Notes: a model not told the origin generated them from the sequence alone. A DNA stretch of 64,000 nt from Agrostemma githago (GCA_958450325.1 OY288257.1:58357938-58421937); one strand, 5' to 3'; positions 11,062 to 23,085 are shown, numbered from the stretch's first letter. Made by a program: numbers and translations.

Positions 11062-13325
11062 AACCCTTTCAACCACAAGATTTCACAAGTAGCGGCGGTC
11101 ATAGCTCTATACTCTGCTTCGGTGGAAGATAAGGCAACCGTATGTAGCTTGCTTTTTCGTTTTCCAAGAAATAGGAGAACCACCTAAACAAACAACATAA
11201 GCAGTAATGGACCGTCGCGTTATCGGACAACTACCATGAGACGCGTCGCAATAAGCCTCAAGCTTGAGAACCGAAGTAGGATGAAAAACAATCCCTTGAC
11301 CCAGATTATTTTTCAAGTAACAAACAACCCGTAATGCAGCGTCCCACTTAGTAGCTGCCGGTTTTTGCATGAATTGTGACAAGATATGGACCGAATAACT
11401 AATATCAGGACGAGTAAGGAATAAGTAAATTAATTTACCCACCAATCGTTGATACCGTGTGCCGTCTTCAAGAGGAGCATTTTTAGCAAGAGCGAGTTGG
11501 TGTTTCTCGTCCATGGGAGCACTAGCAAGTTTACAACCAAGAAGACCCGTCTCGGACAATAAATCGAGGGCATACTTTCGTTGACAAAGAAATAACCCCT
11601 TCGAACTGTGGGCAACTTCAAGACCTAAAAAATACTTTAACTTCCCTAAATCTTTCATATAAAAGCACTTGCTTAAATAAGATTTAAAGACAGAAATAGC
11701 ATGTGAGTCATTTCCAGCAATTACCAAGTCGTCGACATAAATAAGTATGTGCATTTCAACTTCATTTTTGCAAAAAGTAAACAAAGAGTTATCGGAAGCG
11801 CTCATAATAAAACCATAAGAAGATGACGTTGTAGCAAGTTTAGCATACCAACACCTCGGAGCTTTACGGAGGCTGTATAAAGACTTGCGAAGACGACAAA
11901 CTTTACCTTCGAACCCTTTACTAAAGTCAGGCGGCATGCGCATATATACTTCTTCCGCCAAATTGTCGTGAAGACAGACATTATGCACATCCATTTGATG
12001 TAATTCCCACTTTTTGATAGTAGCAACTGCTAAAAAGGTACGGACAATGACCATTTTAATTGTTGGAGCAAACGTTTCTTTAAAATCAACACCCGCTTCT
12101 TGATGATTACCGAGTACCACGACCGGTGCTTTAAATAGTTCAATGGTACCATCAGATTTGTGTTTAATTTTAAACACCCACATACAACGAATGATAACTT
12201 TTCCGGAAGGCAAATCGCTCACTGTCCAAGTCTTATTGGTTTCAAGGGCAGCTATCTCCTCGGTCATAGCCCGTCGCCATCGAGCATCACTCATGGCCTC
12301 TTTAAAAGACTTAGGCTCAATATCTCGAGTAATTGTTGCAAGGAAATGACGATGTGGTTGCGAAAAGTGATCATAATTCACAAAATGAGTTAAAGAATAA
12401 GTATTACCAGAGACGGAATTGGCGGTGGTGGGTGACTCATCCAAGGACGTGTTAATGCAATCCCATTTGACATAATATCTGTGAGTTTTATTAGGAATTT
12501 TGTCTTGCTTCCCATGCCCAAGAACACCCTCTATCGTACCCTCCCTGTTCTCATCTCGTGTGGCAGACCCATCATCATATGCAACATTCTCAAGCTCAGT
12601 AGTAACAGGAACATCACCGCTGTTCTAATGTCCGTCCACCCCTGCATCTGTAGAGTCTGAATTAGAAGTAATGTGCTCTCCGTCATCCACGTGAGAACCA
12701 GCAGTAGCATACACAGGTCCAACAGTAGCAGATTCATCGTCAGGAACAATGAGTTCGTCATCAACACTATTCAAAATATGCGAGCCCACCTCTGATGTTT
12801 GTGAAAAAGGAAAATTATTCTCAACAAAACTTAAATCGCGGGACTGAAAATATATACCCGTCTCAAGATCAAATAAATTCCAACCCTTTTTACCAAATGG
12901 ATAACCAAGGAAAAACACACCGCCGACTACGACTATCAAATTTATCCACCGGATTTAAATTTTTAGCATAGGCCAAGCATCCGAAAACCCGAAGTAAATT
13001 GAGGTCTGCCGGTTTACCAAAAAGAAGTTCACAAGGTATTTTGCCTTGTAAAATACGAGTTGGCGTTCTATTGATCAAATGTGCAGCTGTCAAAACGCAC
13101 TCACCCCAAAAATCTGTTGGTAATGAACTCTGAAATCGTAAAGCACGAGCAACATTGAGTATGTGTCGATGTTTTCGTTCAACTTTAGCATTTTGTTGTG
13201 GAGTTTTGACAAAGAATGTTTTTGTACGTGATTTTTCGTGACTGTATTTCTCAATTGGTTGAGAATATATAAAACCTAAGAAGATAATTGCTAGAAATAT
13301 ACATGTTATCCTAAAATACATGCTA
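11062..13325 (-). pseudogene. Decayed copia pol (integrase end, reverse transcriptase, RNase H)
   Basis: Read from high to low coordinates: the integrase C-terminal part (TPQQNAKVERKHRHILNVAR, about 13220-12890), a frameshift into a linker frame (12939-12625), then reverse transcriptase (12444-11107) with LIYVDDLVIAGND at its active site. A frameshift near 11160 leads into RNase H (ALSSTEAEYRAMTAAT), which runs to about 11062. Conserved residues are worn (for example FLHG of the reverse transcriptase reads CLHD). No gag, protease, LTR or primer site was found, so it is truncated at both ends and cannot move. Confidence 0.85.
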
Positions 13326-14136
13326 AAAATATGCTAACAATGCTGAATTTAATCTAACAATATTAACGATATTCCTATATGCTAATTATATGCCAAAACT
13401 AATAATATTGCAATATTCTCGGAATATTGCTACAATAGTGTGTAGAGGGCGCTGAGGTGGCTGATCGAAATCCGTCCTTGAAATCTACCGCCGCGACCTC
13501 TAGGAATCGGTCTCTGACGTCAAGTACTCCCGCTTTCAAACCCAACTACGGAAGGTTACAGAGCTGACGACGGGTACAAGGACAAGGATAAGGGGGGTTT
13601 CAGAGCTGGAAATCAGGGTTAGTTGGACTATTGGTGGCTGGCCGGCAAAATACAGAAAGCGGTGACGCCGATTATGATGAGTGATGAATGATGAAGTTTG
13701 GGTAGCACATGATTTTTTTGCCCCAACTTTATTTGTTTGGTACGTGTCAATTTTGATTGAGTGGGACAAGAAATGAGACAAATACTTGGGACAGAGGATC
13801 CCCTTTGGAGGGCAAGGAAGTATGGGCTATAGCCCAAGTTAAGTTTAAGATAAATAAAAATAAAAATTTAAGTTATACTTGAATCACTTTATTGAGGCAA
13901 ATGGGTGGGAATCGAACCCATGACATCATTTTTAATAGGCAACTTCTTCTTTTCCTTTATTTGTTTTTTACTTTATTCTTTTTCACAATTCCAAGGCAAC
14001 TTTCTTTATTTCTTTTTCCATTTTATTAGTTTTCACAATTCAAAGAAATCTAATTTCATGTTGATAACATTTTAATGATTTTTAATTTCAACTTTCTTCC
14101 ATTAATTTTACCTTAAATTTTTTCAAATTTCTTCTA
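13326..14136. other. Non-coding stretch, transposon debris likely
   Basis: About 13330-13440 is rich in AATATT words; 13440-13670 is more GC-rich (GTGTAGAGGGCGCTGAGG and on) and could be a captured exon, but no frame is convincing. At 13905-13925 the minus strand contains GGGTTCGATTCCC, a perfect B-box-like word without an A box or tail. Confidence 0.35.
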
Positions 14137-14344
14137 CTCCCTCCTCTTCACTAAGATGTTCCACATTTTCTTTTTAGGAAAATTCACTAAGATGTTCCAC
14201 ATTTCCTTTTTAGTATATGTTGTGTGGTTTTTATTATTTGTGACCCAATTTTCTTTTCTCCACTTTCATTTTCCTCCACATATTTCCTCCTCCTTAATTT
14301 CTTCCCAAAATCAATTGTGGAATATCATAGAGAAGGGGAGGGAG
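14137..14344. mobile_element. Stowaway-like MITE
   Basis: A 208-bp element between TA dinucleotides (14135-14136 and 14345-14346). Its ends CTCCCTCCTCTTCACTAAGA and, inverted, CTCCCTCCCCTTCTCTATGA continue to match through TTCCACA. The left end carries a partial tandem copy of CACTAAGATGTTCCACATTT. A further GGAGGGAGTA at 14443-14452 suggests an older overlapping element. Confidence 0.7.
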
Positions 14345-15020
14345 TATTAGCTATTAATCTCTCTTATTCATCATTTTTTTCTTCTCTCATTAAAATATAC
14401 CTCACATATATTAAAGAAATAATGAGAAGACAACGAGAAATAGGAGGGAGTATATCTTAGACTTTTTTTCCCAAAAAATGACTTATCTCAAGATTATTTA
14501 GATATAAGAAACTGACAATTTATATTTTAAATGAGTAACAACGTATATTTACAAGAACGATAATAATGTGTATTTTATTAAAAAATAAAGTAATAAAAAT
14601 TCGCCTTAACCTTTTGGGTGGTGTTACAATATGATACGGAGTACTCCACATGCATTGTATTTGTCCAACTTATAAATTTTTGTGGGGTGCACTTAGAATA
14701 AAAATCATACAATGACTTAACAATGGAAACAAACATTCGTTTGAAAAAAAAATGTCTCGAAACCATAATAGTACTACACTTCAAACGAATTAATCATTTC
14801 CAAAGTTGATGATATTCCGTTTCATTCACTCTCACACCGAGATTCATAGGGTATTATTGTATTAGGGTTAACACTGTCTTATTTATTTTGAATCTTGAAA
14901 AAAAAAATCTATGAAATATAAAATTTAGTCCAAGATAGTCTCGAATCCTGGATTCGCCCCTGGATAGCATCATAACAATCGTTTCACCTAAAGTTCGTAC
15001 ATGCGCGCATAGCGCGCTGA
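14345..15020. other. Non-coding stretch before the copia insertion
   Basis: No gene. At about 14935-14962 the minus strand reads CAGGGGCGAATCCAGGATT, which resembles the end of hAT-type MITEs. Near 15003-15017 GCGCGCATAGCGCGC is a perfect palindrome immediately before the copia target site. Confidence 0.35.
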
Positions 15021-15025
15021 CAAGC

Positions 15026-15208
15026 TGTTGAACTTTGGGATTGAGAGTTGTTGAGAGAGAGAAGAAGATTGAATTGTGTAACGATTAATTGGATGATTGT
15101 ATTAAGTGAGTTACAAGAGGAATGGGGAAGCAGTATATATACAAAGTAAAATTCTTGTAACTACTTTGTTAGAGTTGGTTAGAGTTTGTTACTCTAACCA
15201 TTCCTACA
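15026..15208 (-). repeat. 3' LTR of copia element 1
   Basis: 183 bp, starts TGTTGAAC and ends TTCCTACA on the plus strand, so it has the TG...CA ends of an LTR. On the element's own strand this is the downstream LTR. Confidence 0.95.
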
Positions 15209-18200
15209 CCCCCCCCCCCCCCCCCCCCTCAAGTTGGTGGGTATGAAATAACCCCAATTTGGATTGTAAAAGTTGATGTTGACAGAAAACGCTTTTGTGA
15301 AAAGGTCCGCAGGTTGTTCCTTGGTTGGAATGTATGACAAAGATATGAGACCTTCTTGAAGCTTCTCTCGAACGAAATGACAATCCAAATCTATGTGTTT
15401 TTTACGCTCGTGAAAGACAGGATTCCTTGCGATATGAATCGCTGCCTGACTGTCACTTTTGACAGGAATAGGTGAAATTTCAGTTACTCCTAACTCTGAT
15501 AAGAGCCTTGTTAACCAAGCTAATTCTGAAGTTATTCGCCTGAGTGAGCGATACTCAGCTTCTGCTGAAGATAAGGAGACTGTTTGCTGCTTTTTAGACT
15601 TCCAGGAAATTAAACTAGAGCCAAGAAAGATTACAAATCTACTGACTGATCGTCGAGTTTGAGGACAGGATGCCCAATCTGCATCACAGTAGCCCTGCAA
15701 CTGAAGATTAGGGGCGTTGTTTAGCAAAATCCCCTGAGAAATGTCTTGCTTGAGATACCGGAGTACATGAATAGCAGATGACCAGTGCAGTTGTCGAGGG
15801 AAAGCTATAAATTGGCTGAGTAACTGGACGGAGTAAGCTATATCAGGGCGAGAGTTGGTCAAGTAATTTAGCTTTCCAACTATCTTCCTGTAGGTAGCAG
15901 GGTTATTAATTAAATCACCTGCATCAGCACCATATTTGATGGATGGGTCAAGAGGGCTGTTTACTGGGGTGTAATCTTGAATTCCAAATTCTTCCAGCAG
16001 CTCTTTTGTAAACTTCCTTTGTGTTAACACTATTCCATCAGGAACTTTAATAAATTCTAGTCCAAGGAAGTAATGTAACGATCCCAAATCCTTGATTTTA
16101 AAAGTGTCATTGAGATAACTTTTCAAATTTTCCATCTCTTCTTGATTGTCACCAACCATTAATATGTCATCAACGTAAACTGCCAAGAAAACAACTTTTC
16201 CTCCAGTTTTCTTAGTAAACAAAGAATAATCATTCAATGATTGTTGATATCCTCTTGATCTTAAAGCATGAGACAATTTTGCATTCCATTGCCTTGATGC
16301 TTGCTTCAAACCGTATAACGATTTCTGCAACTTACATACAAGATTCGAACCCTTGATGCCCATACCAGGTGGTAGCTTCATGTACACCTCCTCATCTAGA
16401 TCGCCATGTAAGAAGGCGTTGTTGACATCAAGTTGGGCCATCGTCCAACCCTTCTTTACTGCTACAGCAATTAAACTTCTGATTGTAGTCATCTTGACCA
16501 CCGGTGAGAAGGTTTCATTGTAATCTATACCTTCCTTTTGAGTGTAGCCTTTAACAACCAACCTAGCTTTATAACGTTCAATAGACCCGTCTGATTTGTG
16601 CTTCACTTTAAAAACCCATTTGCAAGATATCGCCTTTTTTCCAGGAGGCAATTTCACCACAGACCACGTTTCAGTAGCCTCTAAGGCCTTGAATTCTGCA
16701 GCAATGGCTTCTTGCCACTCGGGAAACACTGCAGCTTCCTCATAAGATTTTGGTTCCTGAACTGGTATGACGGATGTTGTGCTTGTGACGGCACAACATG
16801 TGGCGACATGGCCCTCACATAGACTTGTGAGAGTATGACAACAATTAACTAAACTAGTACTAGCAGTGGTAGGTAAACGACAAACATAATCTTGCAAATA
16901 TGATGGTGCTCTAGGAGTCCTAGATGATTGTCTAACGTTGGTATTTGTAGAAGGAACAGAATTATTAGCATTAGAAATAGAATTAATTTCATTAGAAGGC
17001 AGGTTAACATCAACATCAGATACAACATCAGGATCTATCATAGCATTACGATGAAGAGCATCATGAACAGGTAAATGAGAAATTTTTTGAGATTGATTCT
17101 GAACATATGGAAATATATCTTCATGGAAGACAGTATCTCTAGAATCAAAAACTGAGTGATCTTCTAGATTTAGCAATCTATAAGCTTTCCTTCCAAAGGA
17201 ATAACCTAATAAAACACATTTAACAGACCTAGGTGCGAATTTATCTCTGTCAGGTTTCGAAATGGTAGCATAAGTTAAACAACCAAACGACCTAAGGTAA
17301 GACAAATCAGGCTCTTTGCCGAAAAGCAACTGAAATGGAGACATATTATTCAATGTTTTCAAAGGAATTCTATTGATGAGATAGGTTGCAGTTAATACAC
17401 ATTCGCCCCAATACTTTTTGGGTAGATTTGACTGAAAATGCAATGCTCTAGCCACTTCTAAAAGATGCTTATGCTTCCTCTCTACTATGTCGTTTTGTTG
17501 TGGAGTATGAAAGCAACTAGTCTGATGAATGATGCCATTATCTAACAAAAACTGTGATGTAGGACCACTCTTGCCTAATTCAAACGCATTATCAGATCTA
17601 ATGGTTTTAATCTTTCTGTCAAACTGTGTGGCAATCATATTCATGAAGTTCTTAAGACAATTAAATGCATTGCTTTTGCAAGAAAGCAAATAAACCCAAG
17701 TACATCTTGTGAAATCATCAACTATAGTTAAAAAATACTTAAAACCATTATGAGTAGCAGTGTTATACGGCTCCCATAAATCAATATGCACGAGGTCAAA
17801 AGCAGTAAAAGAAATCGAAGAAGAATCAGGGAATGCAAGCCTGTGTTGTCTGGCTTTAGAACAAATGTAACAAGATGTAATTTCTCTTTCATATGTTTGA
17901 ATATCAGAATCATTACAAAGCCTCAACTTCTTTATTTTGTACAGTGGAAGATGACCTAATCTATTATGCCAAGTTGTACATGAAATTTGAGATTTAACAG
18001 AAACAGAATTAACAGATACAGAATTCAGGTTCACATCTTCAGTTTGTAGCAAGTAAAGATCATTAACATTTCTACCAATGAGCACATTCTTCTGGAAAGA
18101 GTCCTGCATATGACAAGATTTAGATGAGAAATATACTTCAGAATTCAATTGCTTTGTCAGTTTGCCTATTGATAACAGATTAAACCTAAACGAAGGAACA

Positions 18201-19507
18201 TAAAGAACATTATTAAGAGATAATCCTGCATTAACCTCCACTGTACCTACAGCATCTACTCTAACTGTTTGTGCATTAGGCAAAGATATAAAGAAAGGCT
18301 TATCAATCATGTGAAATTTAGAGAAAAGTGCCTTATTTGAACAAAAATGATCACTGGCACCTGAATCCAGTATCCAAGTATTAAAGAAAGTATTGGCATG
18401 ATGAGTACTGGAAGTAAACGAAAAACAAGAGGGAAAAGTTGTACCAGCGAAGTTAGCAGAAGAAGTAGGTATATCAGAAGAAAATTCTTCCTGAATGTTG
18501 TGATGTAGCGGAGAATCGTGTGCAGATTCTTCATCATTGAATGCATTTCCTGCAAACTTTCTATTCCGCTTTTGCAGATGCCAACACTTGTCTACCAAGT
18601 GACCAAACTTCTTGCAGTATTTGCAGAATGGCTTGCCATTATCATCAGCCTGTGCTTTGTCTTTGAAATTTTTCTGATAACCACTGAACTGCTGTTGTTG
18701 TCCAGAGTTGTTCTTTCCATTGTTCTGGTACTGCTGATTGGAAGAACCACCTTGATAAGATTGATTAAACTGATATTGCATACTCTTGGAGTACATAGCA
18801 GCTGCATCAAGTTGAAACTGATTTGTGACATGTATCTCTTTTTGTTTCTCCTCTTGAAGAAGAATGTTATAAACCAGACTCAACTTTGGAATGGGATGTT
18901 GCATCAAGATTGTCCCCCTTACCACTGAGTAAGACTCATTCAGCCCCATAAGAAACTGAACTACTCTTTGTGTTTCAAGAAATTCAGCCAATTTTTCTTT
19001 AGCACCACAGTTGCAGACGCAAGAGCATTTAGAACTTAGACTGATTCCATCAATTTCATCCCAGATGGACTTGAATTTAGTGAAATAGGAAGAAACACCT
19101 TCATTTCCTTGAGTAAAATCTGCGAGTTTCTTGTGAACACCATACAGTTGCGCTCCATTAGATTGTCCAAATCGATCTTCCAACTCCTTCCATGCGATTT
19201 CTGTTGTGTTGCTATACAAGATCGAGTCTGCTATCTCAGAAGAAACTGAATTTAAAATCCAAGAGAATACAATGTCATTGCATCTCTGCCAATTCTTGGA
19301 GAGATGTGATGTTGCAGCCAGTTTACTAATTGTTCCATCTATGAATCCAACTTTGTTCTTTGCCGATAAAGCTATGAGCATGGATCTCTTCCAATTTCCG
19401 AACCCCGTACCTTCAAACACGCTGCCTACTAATTTGACTCCAGTCATGTCAGAAGGATGAATATAATGGAGATTATCGATGCCGATCGTAATTGCTTCGC
19501 TCGCCAT
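15194..19507 (-). CDS. copia element 1 Gag-Pol polyprotein
   Basis: A 1437-residue single frame. I start at the ATG at 19507 (MASEAITIG), because the earlier ATG at 19603 overlaps the LTR end and primer site. In order: a Gag of the HPSD/GTGFGNWKRSM type with CNDIVFSWILNS, zinc knuckle CKYCKKFGHLVDKC near residue 295, protease LDSGASDHFCS, pre-integrase HNRLGHLPLYKI with CYICSKARQH, integrase core (HIDLW, IRSDNAFELG, HTPQQNDIVERK), reverse transcriptase with VYVDDILMVGDN near 1110, and RNase H (GYCDADWASC, LSSAEAEYRSL, HIDLDCHFVREKL). The frame has no lesion before its end. There the usual stop is missing, and the reading runs through the poly-G tract and stops inside the LTR at 15194. Confidence 0.93.
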   Translation of the reverse strand: MASEAITIGIDNLHYIHPSDMTGVKLVGSVFEGTGFGNWKRSMLIALSAKNKVGFIDGTISKLAATSHLSKNWQRCNDIVFSWILNSVSSEIADSILYSNTTEIAWKELEDRFGQSNGAQLYGVHKKLADFTQGNEGVSSYFTKFKSIWDEIDGISLSSKCSCVCNCGAKEKLAEFLETQRVVQFLMGLNESYSVVRGTILMQHPIPKLSLVYNILLQEEKQKEIHVTNQFQLDAAAMYSKSMQYQFNQSYQGGSSNQQYQNNGKNNSGQQQQFSGYQKNFKDKAQADDNGKPFCKYCKKFGHLVDKCWHLQKRNRKFAGNAFNDEESAHDSPLHHNIQEEFSSDIPTSSANFAGTTFPSCFSFTSSTHHANTFFNTWILDSGASDHFCSNKALFSKFHMIDKPFFISLPNAQTVRVDAVGTVEVNAGLSLNNVLYVPSFRFNLLSIGKLTKQLNSEVYFSSKSCHMQDSFQKNVLIGRNVNDLYLLQTEDVNLNSVSVNSVSVKSQISCTTWHNRLGHLPLYKIKKLRLCNDSDIQTYEREITSCYICSKARQHRLAFPDSSSISFTAFDLVHIDLWEPYNTATHNGFKYFLTIVDDFTRCTWVYLLSCKSNAFNCLKNFMNMIATQFDRKIKTIRSDNAFELGKSGPTSQFLLDNGIIHQTSCFHTPQQNDIVERKHKHLLEVARALHFQSNLPKKYWGECVLTATYLINRIPLKTLNNMSPFQLLFGKEPDLSYLRSFGCLTYATISKPDRDKFAPRSVKCVLLGYSFGRKAYRLLNLEDHSVFDSRDTVFHEDIFPYVQNQSQKISHLPVHDALHRNAMIDPDVVSDVDVNLPSNEINSISNANNSVPSTNTNVRQSSRTPRAPSYLQDYVCRLPTTASTSLVNCCHTLTSLCEGHVATCCAVTSTTSVIPVQEPKSYEEAAVFPEWQEAIAAEFKALEATETWSVVKLPPGKKAISCKWVFKVKHKSDGSIERYKARLVVKGYTQKEGIDYNETFSPVVKMTTIRSLIAVAVKKGWTMAQLDVNNAFLHGDLDEEVYMKLPPGMGIKGSNLVCKLQKSLYGLKQASRQWNAKLSHALRSRGYQQSLNDYSLFTKKTGGKVVFLAVYVDDILMVGDNQEEMENLKSYLNDTFKIKDLGSLHYFLGLEFIKVPDGIVLTQRKFTKELLEEFGIQDYTPVNSPLDPSIKYGADAGDLINNPATYRKIVGKLNYLTNSRPDIAYSVQLLSQFIAFPRQLHWSSAIHVLRYLKQDISQGILLNNAPNLQLQGYCDADWASCPQTRRSVSRFVIFLGSSLISWKSKKQQTVSLSSAEAEYRSLRRITSELAWLTRLLSELGVTEISPIPVKSDSQAAIHIARNPVFHERKKHIDLDCHFVREKLQEGLISLSYIPTKEQPADLFTKAFSVNINFYNPNWGYFIPTNLRGGGGGGCRNG
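15209..15228 (-). other. Polypurine tract of copia element 1, expanded to G20
   Basis: Twenty C residues on the plus strand lie directly against the LTR; on the element's strand this is AACTTGA followed by G20 and then TGTAGG. Plus-strand DNA priming in copia elements uses a purine tract here, usually much shorter. The tract is read in frame as glycines. Confidence 0.85.
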
Positions 19508-19590
19508 TATTGCAGCAGAAAAGGAAAAGATGAAGCTTTTGTGTGAAGATGAATGTAATGCGGAATTCTTGAAATCTTGAACCTTGAAAG

Positions 19591-19602
19591 GCTCTGATAC
19601 CA
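19591..19602 (-). other. Primer binding site, initiator tRNA-Met
   Basis: TGGTATCAGAGC directly follows the 5' LTR on the minus strand. This word is complementary to the 3' end of plant initiator methionine tRNA and is standard for copia elements. Confidence 0.93.
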
Positions 19603-19787
19603 TGTTGAACTTTGGGATTGAGAGTTGTTGAGAGAGAGAGAAGAAGATTGAATTGTGTAACGATTAATTGGATGATTGTATTAAGTGAGTTACAAGAGGA
19701 ATGGAGAAGCAGTATATATACAAAATAAAATTCTTGTAACTACTTTGTTAGAGTTGGTTAGAGTTTGTTACTCTAACCATTCCTACA
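19603..19787 (-). repeat. 5' LTR of copia element 1
   Basis: 185 bp, same ends as the partner LTR; differs from it by two substitutions and one extra GA in a GAGA run. It drives transcription on the minus strand. Confidence 0.95.
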
Positions 19788-19792
19788 CAAGC

Positions 19793-22700
19793 TAATTAAG
19801 TAACTACTAAACAAAAAAGGTAGTAAAGGAAAAAGAACTCATTATCTTATCTTTGTCGTGAGAATTTTAATAAAAAAGATAATAAGAAATAAGATGAATG
19901 GAAGACGAAGAAAGGTATGAAAACAAAAACTAGAGATGGATGCTAAAATAAAGGTTTTGTGCTGTTGAATTTTCTGTTCCAAATCATGTGCCAAATCATT
20001 ACAATGACATCCTATTTATAGGACTACGAAGATATGATCGCAATATTCTAATGTCGGTAGCTAATATAATTATTCTATAATATCGATATTACGATATATT
20101 GGTATATTACAATATACCGTAATATTTCTATTCTTTCCTAAACTTTATCGTGATACCGTAATACTACGGTATCCTCTATGAATGGAAGTAATAGGAGGAT
20201 GAATCTCTTCGTCATAGCAGATAGTTTGACGTGGCCTGGTCTAAGACGTTGAATCGATGGCACCTTCGTTCGTTCGTGTTTTTCTTAGCATGCATATTCG
20301 TAAGTACTCAACAAGTGTAGGGCGTATGTAAGATGAACAATATGAATTCTTCTTCAAATAAAGAAGAATATCCAAGCAAGTTAAAAGATGGAGCTAGCGT
20401 GTATGCAATGAGAGTTGAACATTTGGATTTTGCTAATATTATTCAATGATGTACGTACAGCAGCATTGCAAGCTAAGGGTTGTTAGTTTTTACAGTTATT
20501 AGTCGGTTAGCGTTTGCCGTTTGTTGTGTGAAATTTTCAAGCCACTCCACCTTCATTCGTCTTCACCTAATCCTTGATTTCTTCCTCATATTTATTTATT
20601 TAATTAGTCGGTGGCGTTGTTGTTACCTTCTTGTGGCCTGTACGTGCAAAGCTGTCTAATTTTGAAAGGTGCCGTAACATTCTACTTTCTTTTCGTTTTA
20701 GTTCAATTAATTACTCCATTCCAAATACCACATGTGACATGTCTTCGCTTATTTCGTGTGATGTAGAAATTGATGATGTGAATGTCATCTTTTTGTTCAC
20801 CTACGTGAATCACTTATGGTAAATGAGGCATTGGATTAAGTCTATTGAGAGACGATTTTAAAATAATTCAATATAAAATTTTATAATTTCTAGAAAAAAA
20901 TGCTATTGTATCATACAGAGTATGTTATACAATATTTTCTCCGTTTTATTCATTTGTTTGCATTTTGAGAAGAGTATTTTAATCCAAGATGAACCAATGA
21001 ACGAGACGGTGTCATGTGAGTACGTATCAATCAGAATCAAAAGTGAAATAGAAACGTTTATTATGCAAACTAGGTAATACAAAACTATTGTTTATGTGTC
21101 AAGATGAATCATAAAAGCCTAAAAGGATTACAAAAACATACATACGGGGTGGAGATGGAAGATGGTCTCTCAATTAGACTTTACAAACAAGTCAACTGGG
21201 TCAAGTTCGGGTCAGGTCAATCTTGGGTCGAGACATAAAATCGGGTCAAGTTCGAATCGGATCGAGTCATTTCAGATTCAGGCCTTTTTTTTTATTTGTT
21301 ATTTTCAACATTTTTAGAGATAATAACTCGTTTGGTGTAATAAACATTCAGGTGACACCGGGTCGGTTTGAGTTATGGGTGAAAACTCAGCTCTTCGGTT
21401 TAGAGTGTTTGGTATCTGGGTCGGATCAATTTTTTAAGTCTACCTTTAATAAACACTAATTCGTATATGAGACGATCTAATAATAATTTTATCGTAAGAT
21501 CTCACATAAAGATATAGAGTACGATATAGAGTACTTATATAGTGAGTATCTTTTTCTTATTTTATAGAGTATATTTTTTCCTTTTAAAACTACTACTATA
21601 TTTTTTCCTTTTAAAACTACTACTTTATCATAAGTAGACTTATTAATCAGGGGATCATATTAGGGCTGAACCGAGTTGGGGTCGGGTCAGGTCGGTCAAA
21701 CTAGGTATAGGCCTAGCTCTAAGGAGGGGTCGGACCGGGCTCAACTTTCAATTGTCTAACCCAGGTCCGACACACATACCACTTTTTTTAAAAAACTTCT
21801 TCGTAAGAGCTCAGTTGGGCTGAGTCGGAATATTATGGTCTTGTCTCGACCAACCAGGTCAAGGTCGGACTAGGACGGACCTGGTGAGGCTAACAAAAGT
21901 TGGCTGAAAAGTGGATCAGACCGATTTGGCCTACAATTTTGTCGAACTCTAATCATAAGCATTCTCATAATAATATAATGCGACGATCTCTCAAGAGACT
22001 TGTTAGTTAATTCATCTAATCTCTTCACTTTGGTTATTTACCCTTTTACTTTTCAACTCTCCAGTTTTCTTGTTTTTACCCGTTTTCTTTACTTGTTTTG
22101 ACTCTAATTCACCACGATGGTAATATTGTTCAGATTTATTTATACCAACTGTTTACATAATATTCTTGACTCATCGCAAACTCACTGCTACTTTCAAATG
22201 AAAATAACCTCGCTCGATTGAGAGCAATTGCTTGTATATTTTTAATTTAGTGGATGAAGCATAGTAAATCGGAAGGGAGTGTGTACTCAGAAGTTGGGAA
22301 TCGGAAGTCGGTTTAGTGAGCTTTGTACCCACAATTCACATTTTCTTATAGCATTAAATCTCCTTTGTGATGGATGTGCTATCCAGCCGGCCTCATTCTT
22401 TTTGTCTTATCTCTTCTATTTGACTCGTTACAAGTTTACGACGGATATGATCGTCACATATAAGAATTTGGGTCATTATAACATTAACCCATTAGCTAGG
22501 CCGACAAGACGAGTCGTTGTAGAGATTGGACACTAAAAACTGATGTAGACTTGTTTTGTTTAGCATCGTTGAAGGCCGGCCCACCTCCAAAGGCAAACAA
22601 GGGAGCCAACCATGAATGTCATTAGTGGAACACAACTTATTAGCCAGACAAAACTACACATTATACGAATCATATGAAATTCGTGATTAGAATTCAAAAG

Positions 22701-23072
22701 TGCACAAATTCTTCTTTACGATGATTATATCCGTCATGTTAATATTATGAGTCAAATAATATTCATATAAATAGAAAAGAATAAAAGCAAATCACATGGG
22801 TGATACTAATGTTTTATCATTTTCTATCTATGATTATTATTTAATTTATTTGACCGTTATAATGATACGACGGATAGTTCTGCCACAAGCTAAGTAATAC
22901 TAACGGAAAAGTACGTGATATTAGTTGGTTGAAATGATTATTATGATTATTCATCATTGTAATCATTGATTGAAATAATGCATAAACCCATCATGTGACT
23001 CTGATAATATATTTATTTAATTAAAATAATGAGCACAATCATTCAAAAATCCCATTACCCGATATTTTTATT
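19793..23072. other. AT-rich intergenic stretch with degenerate GGGTC repeats
   Basis: No gene was found on either strand. At 20040-20165 there are many ATATCG/CGATAT words. At 21190-21440 and 21660-21950 loose GGGTCGGGTC/GGTCAAG words repeat without a clear unit. At 22425-22475 TTACGACGGATATGATCGTCAC resembles words at 7450-7480 and 22720-22880, probably an old transposon family. AACCCATTAGCTAGGCCGAC near 22486 is part of that stretch. Confidence 0.4.
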
Positions 23073-23085
23073 ATAATCATAACAA

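Larger units (their letters stand above)
15026..19787 (-). mobile_element. Full-length Ty1/copia LTR retrotransposon (element 1)
   Basis: Two direct LTRs (15026-15208, 19603-19787) enclose a single gag-pol frame on the minus strand. CAAGC at 15021-15025 and 19788-19792 is a perfect 5-bp target duplication. The primer binding site abuts the right LTR (the 5' LTR on the minus strand), and a G tract abuts the left. The LTRs differ by two substitutions and one 2-bp GA indel over about 183 bp, so insertion is recent. Without it the locus would read across one CAAGC. It may be autonomous, since the polyprotein is unbroken. The copia element at 54943 is a relative with the same gag type. Confidence 0.96.

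Noticed and set aside
13900..13930. B-box-like GGGTTCGATTCCC on the minus strand
   Set aside because: No A box at the right distance and no cloverleaf; not a tRNA gene and not a defensible SINE.
18518..18928. 136-residue plus-strand ORF in copia element 1
   Set aside because: Antisense shadow of the Gag/zinc-knuckle coding region.
20631..20822. 63-residue ORF (MWPVRAKLSNFERC...)
   Set aside because: Isolated, no motif, ordinary length for chance in this composition.
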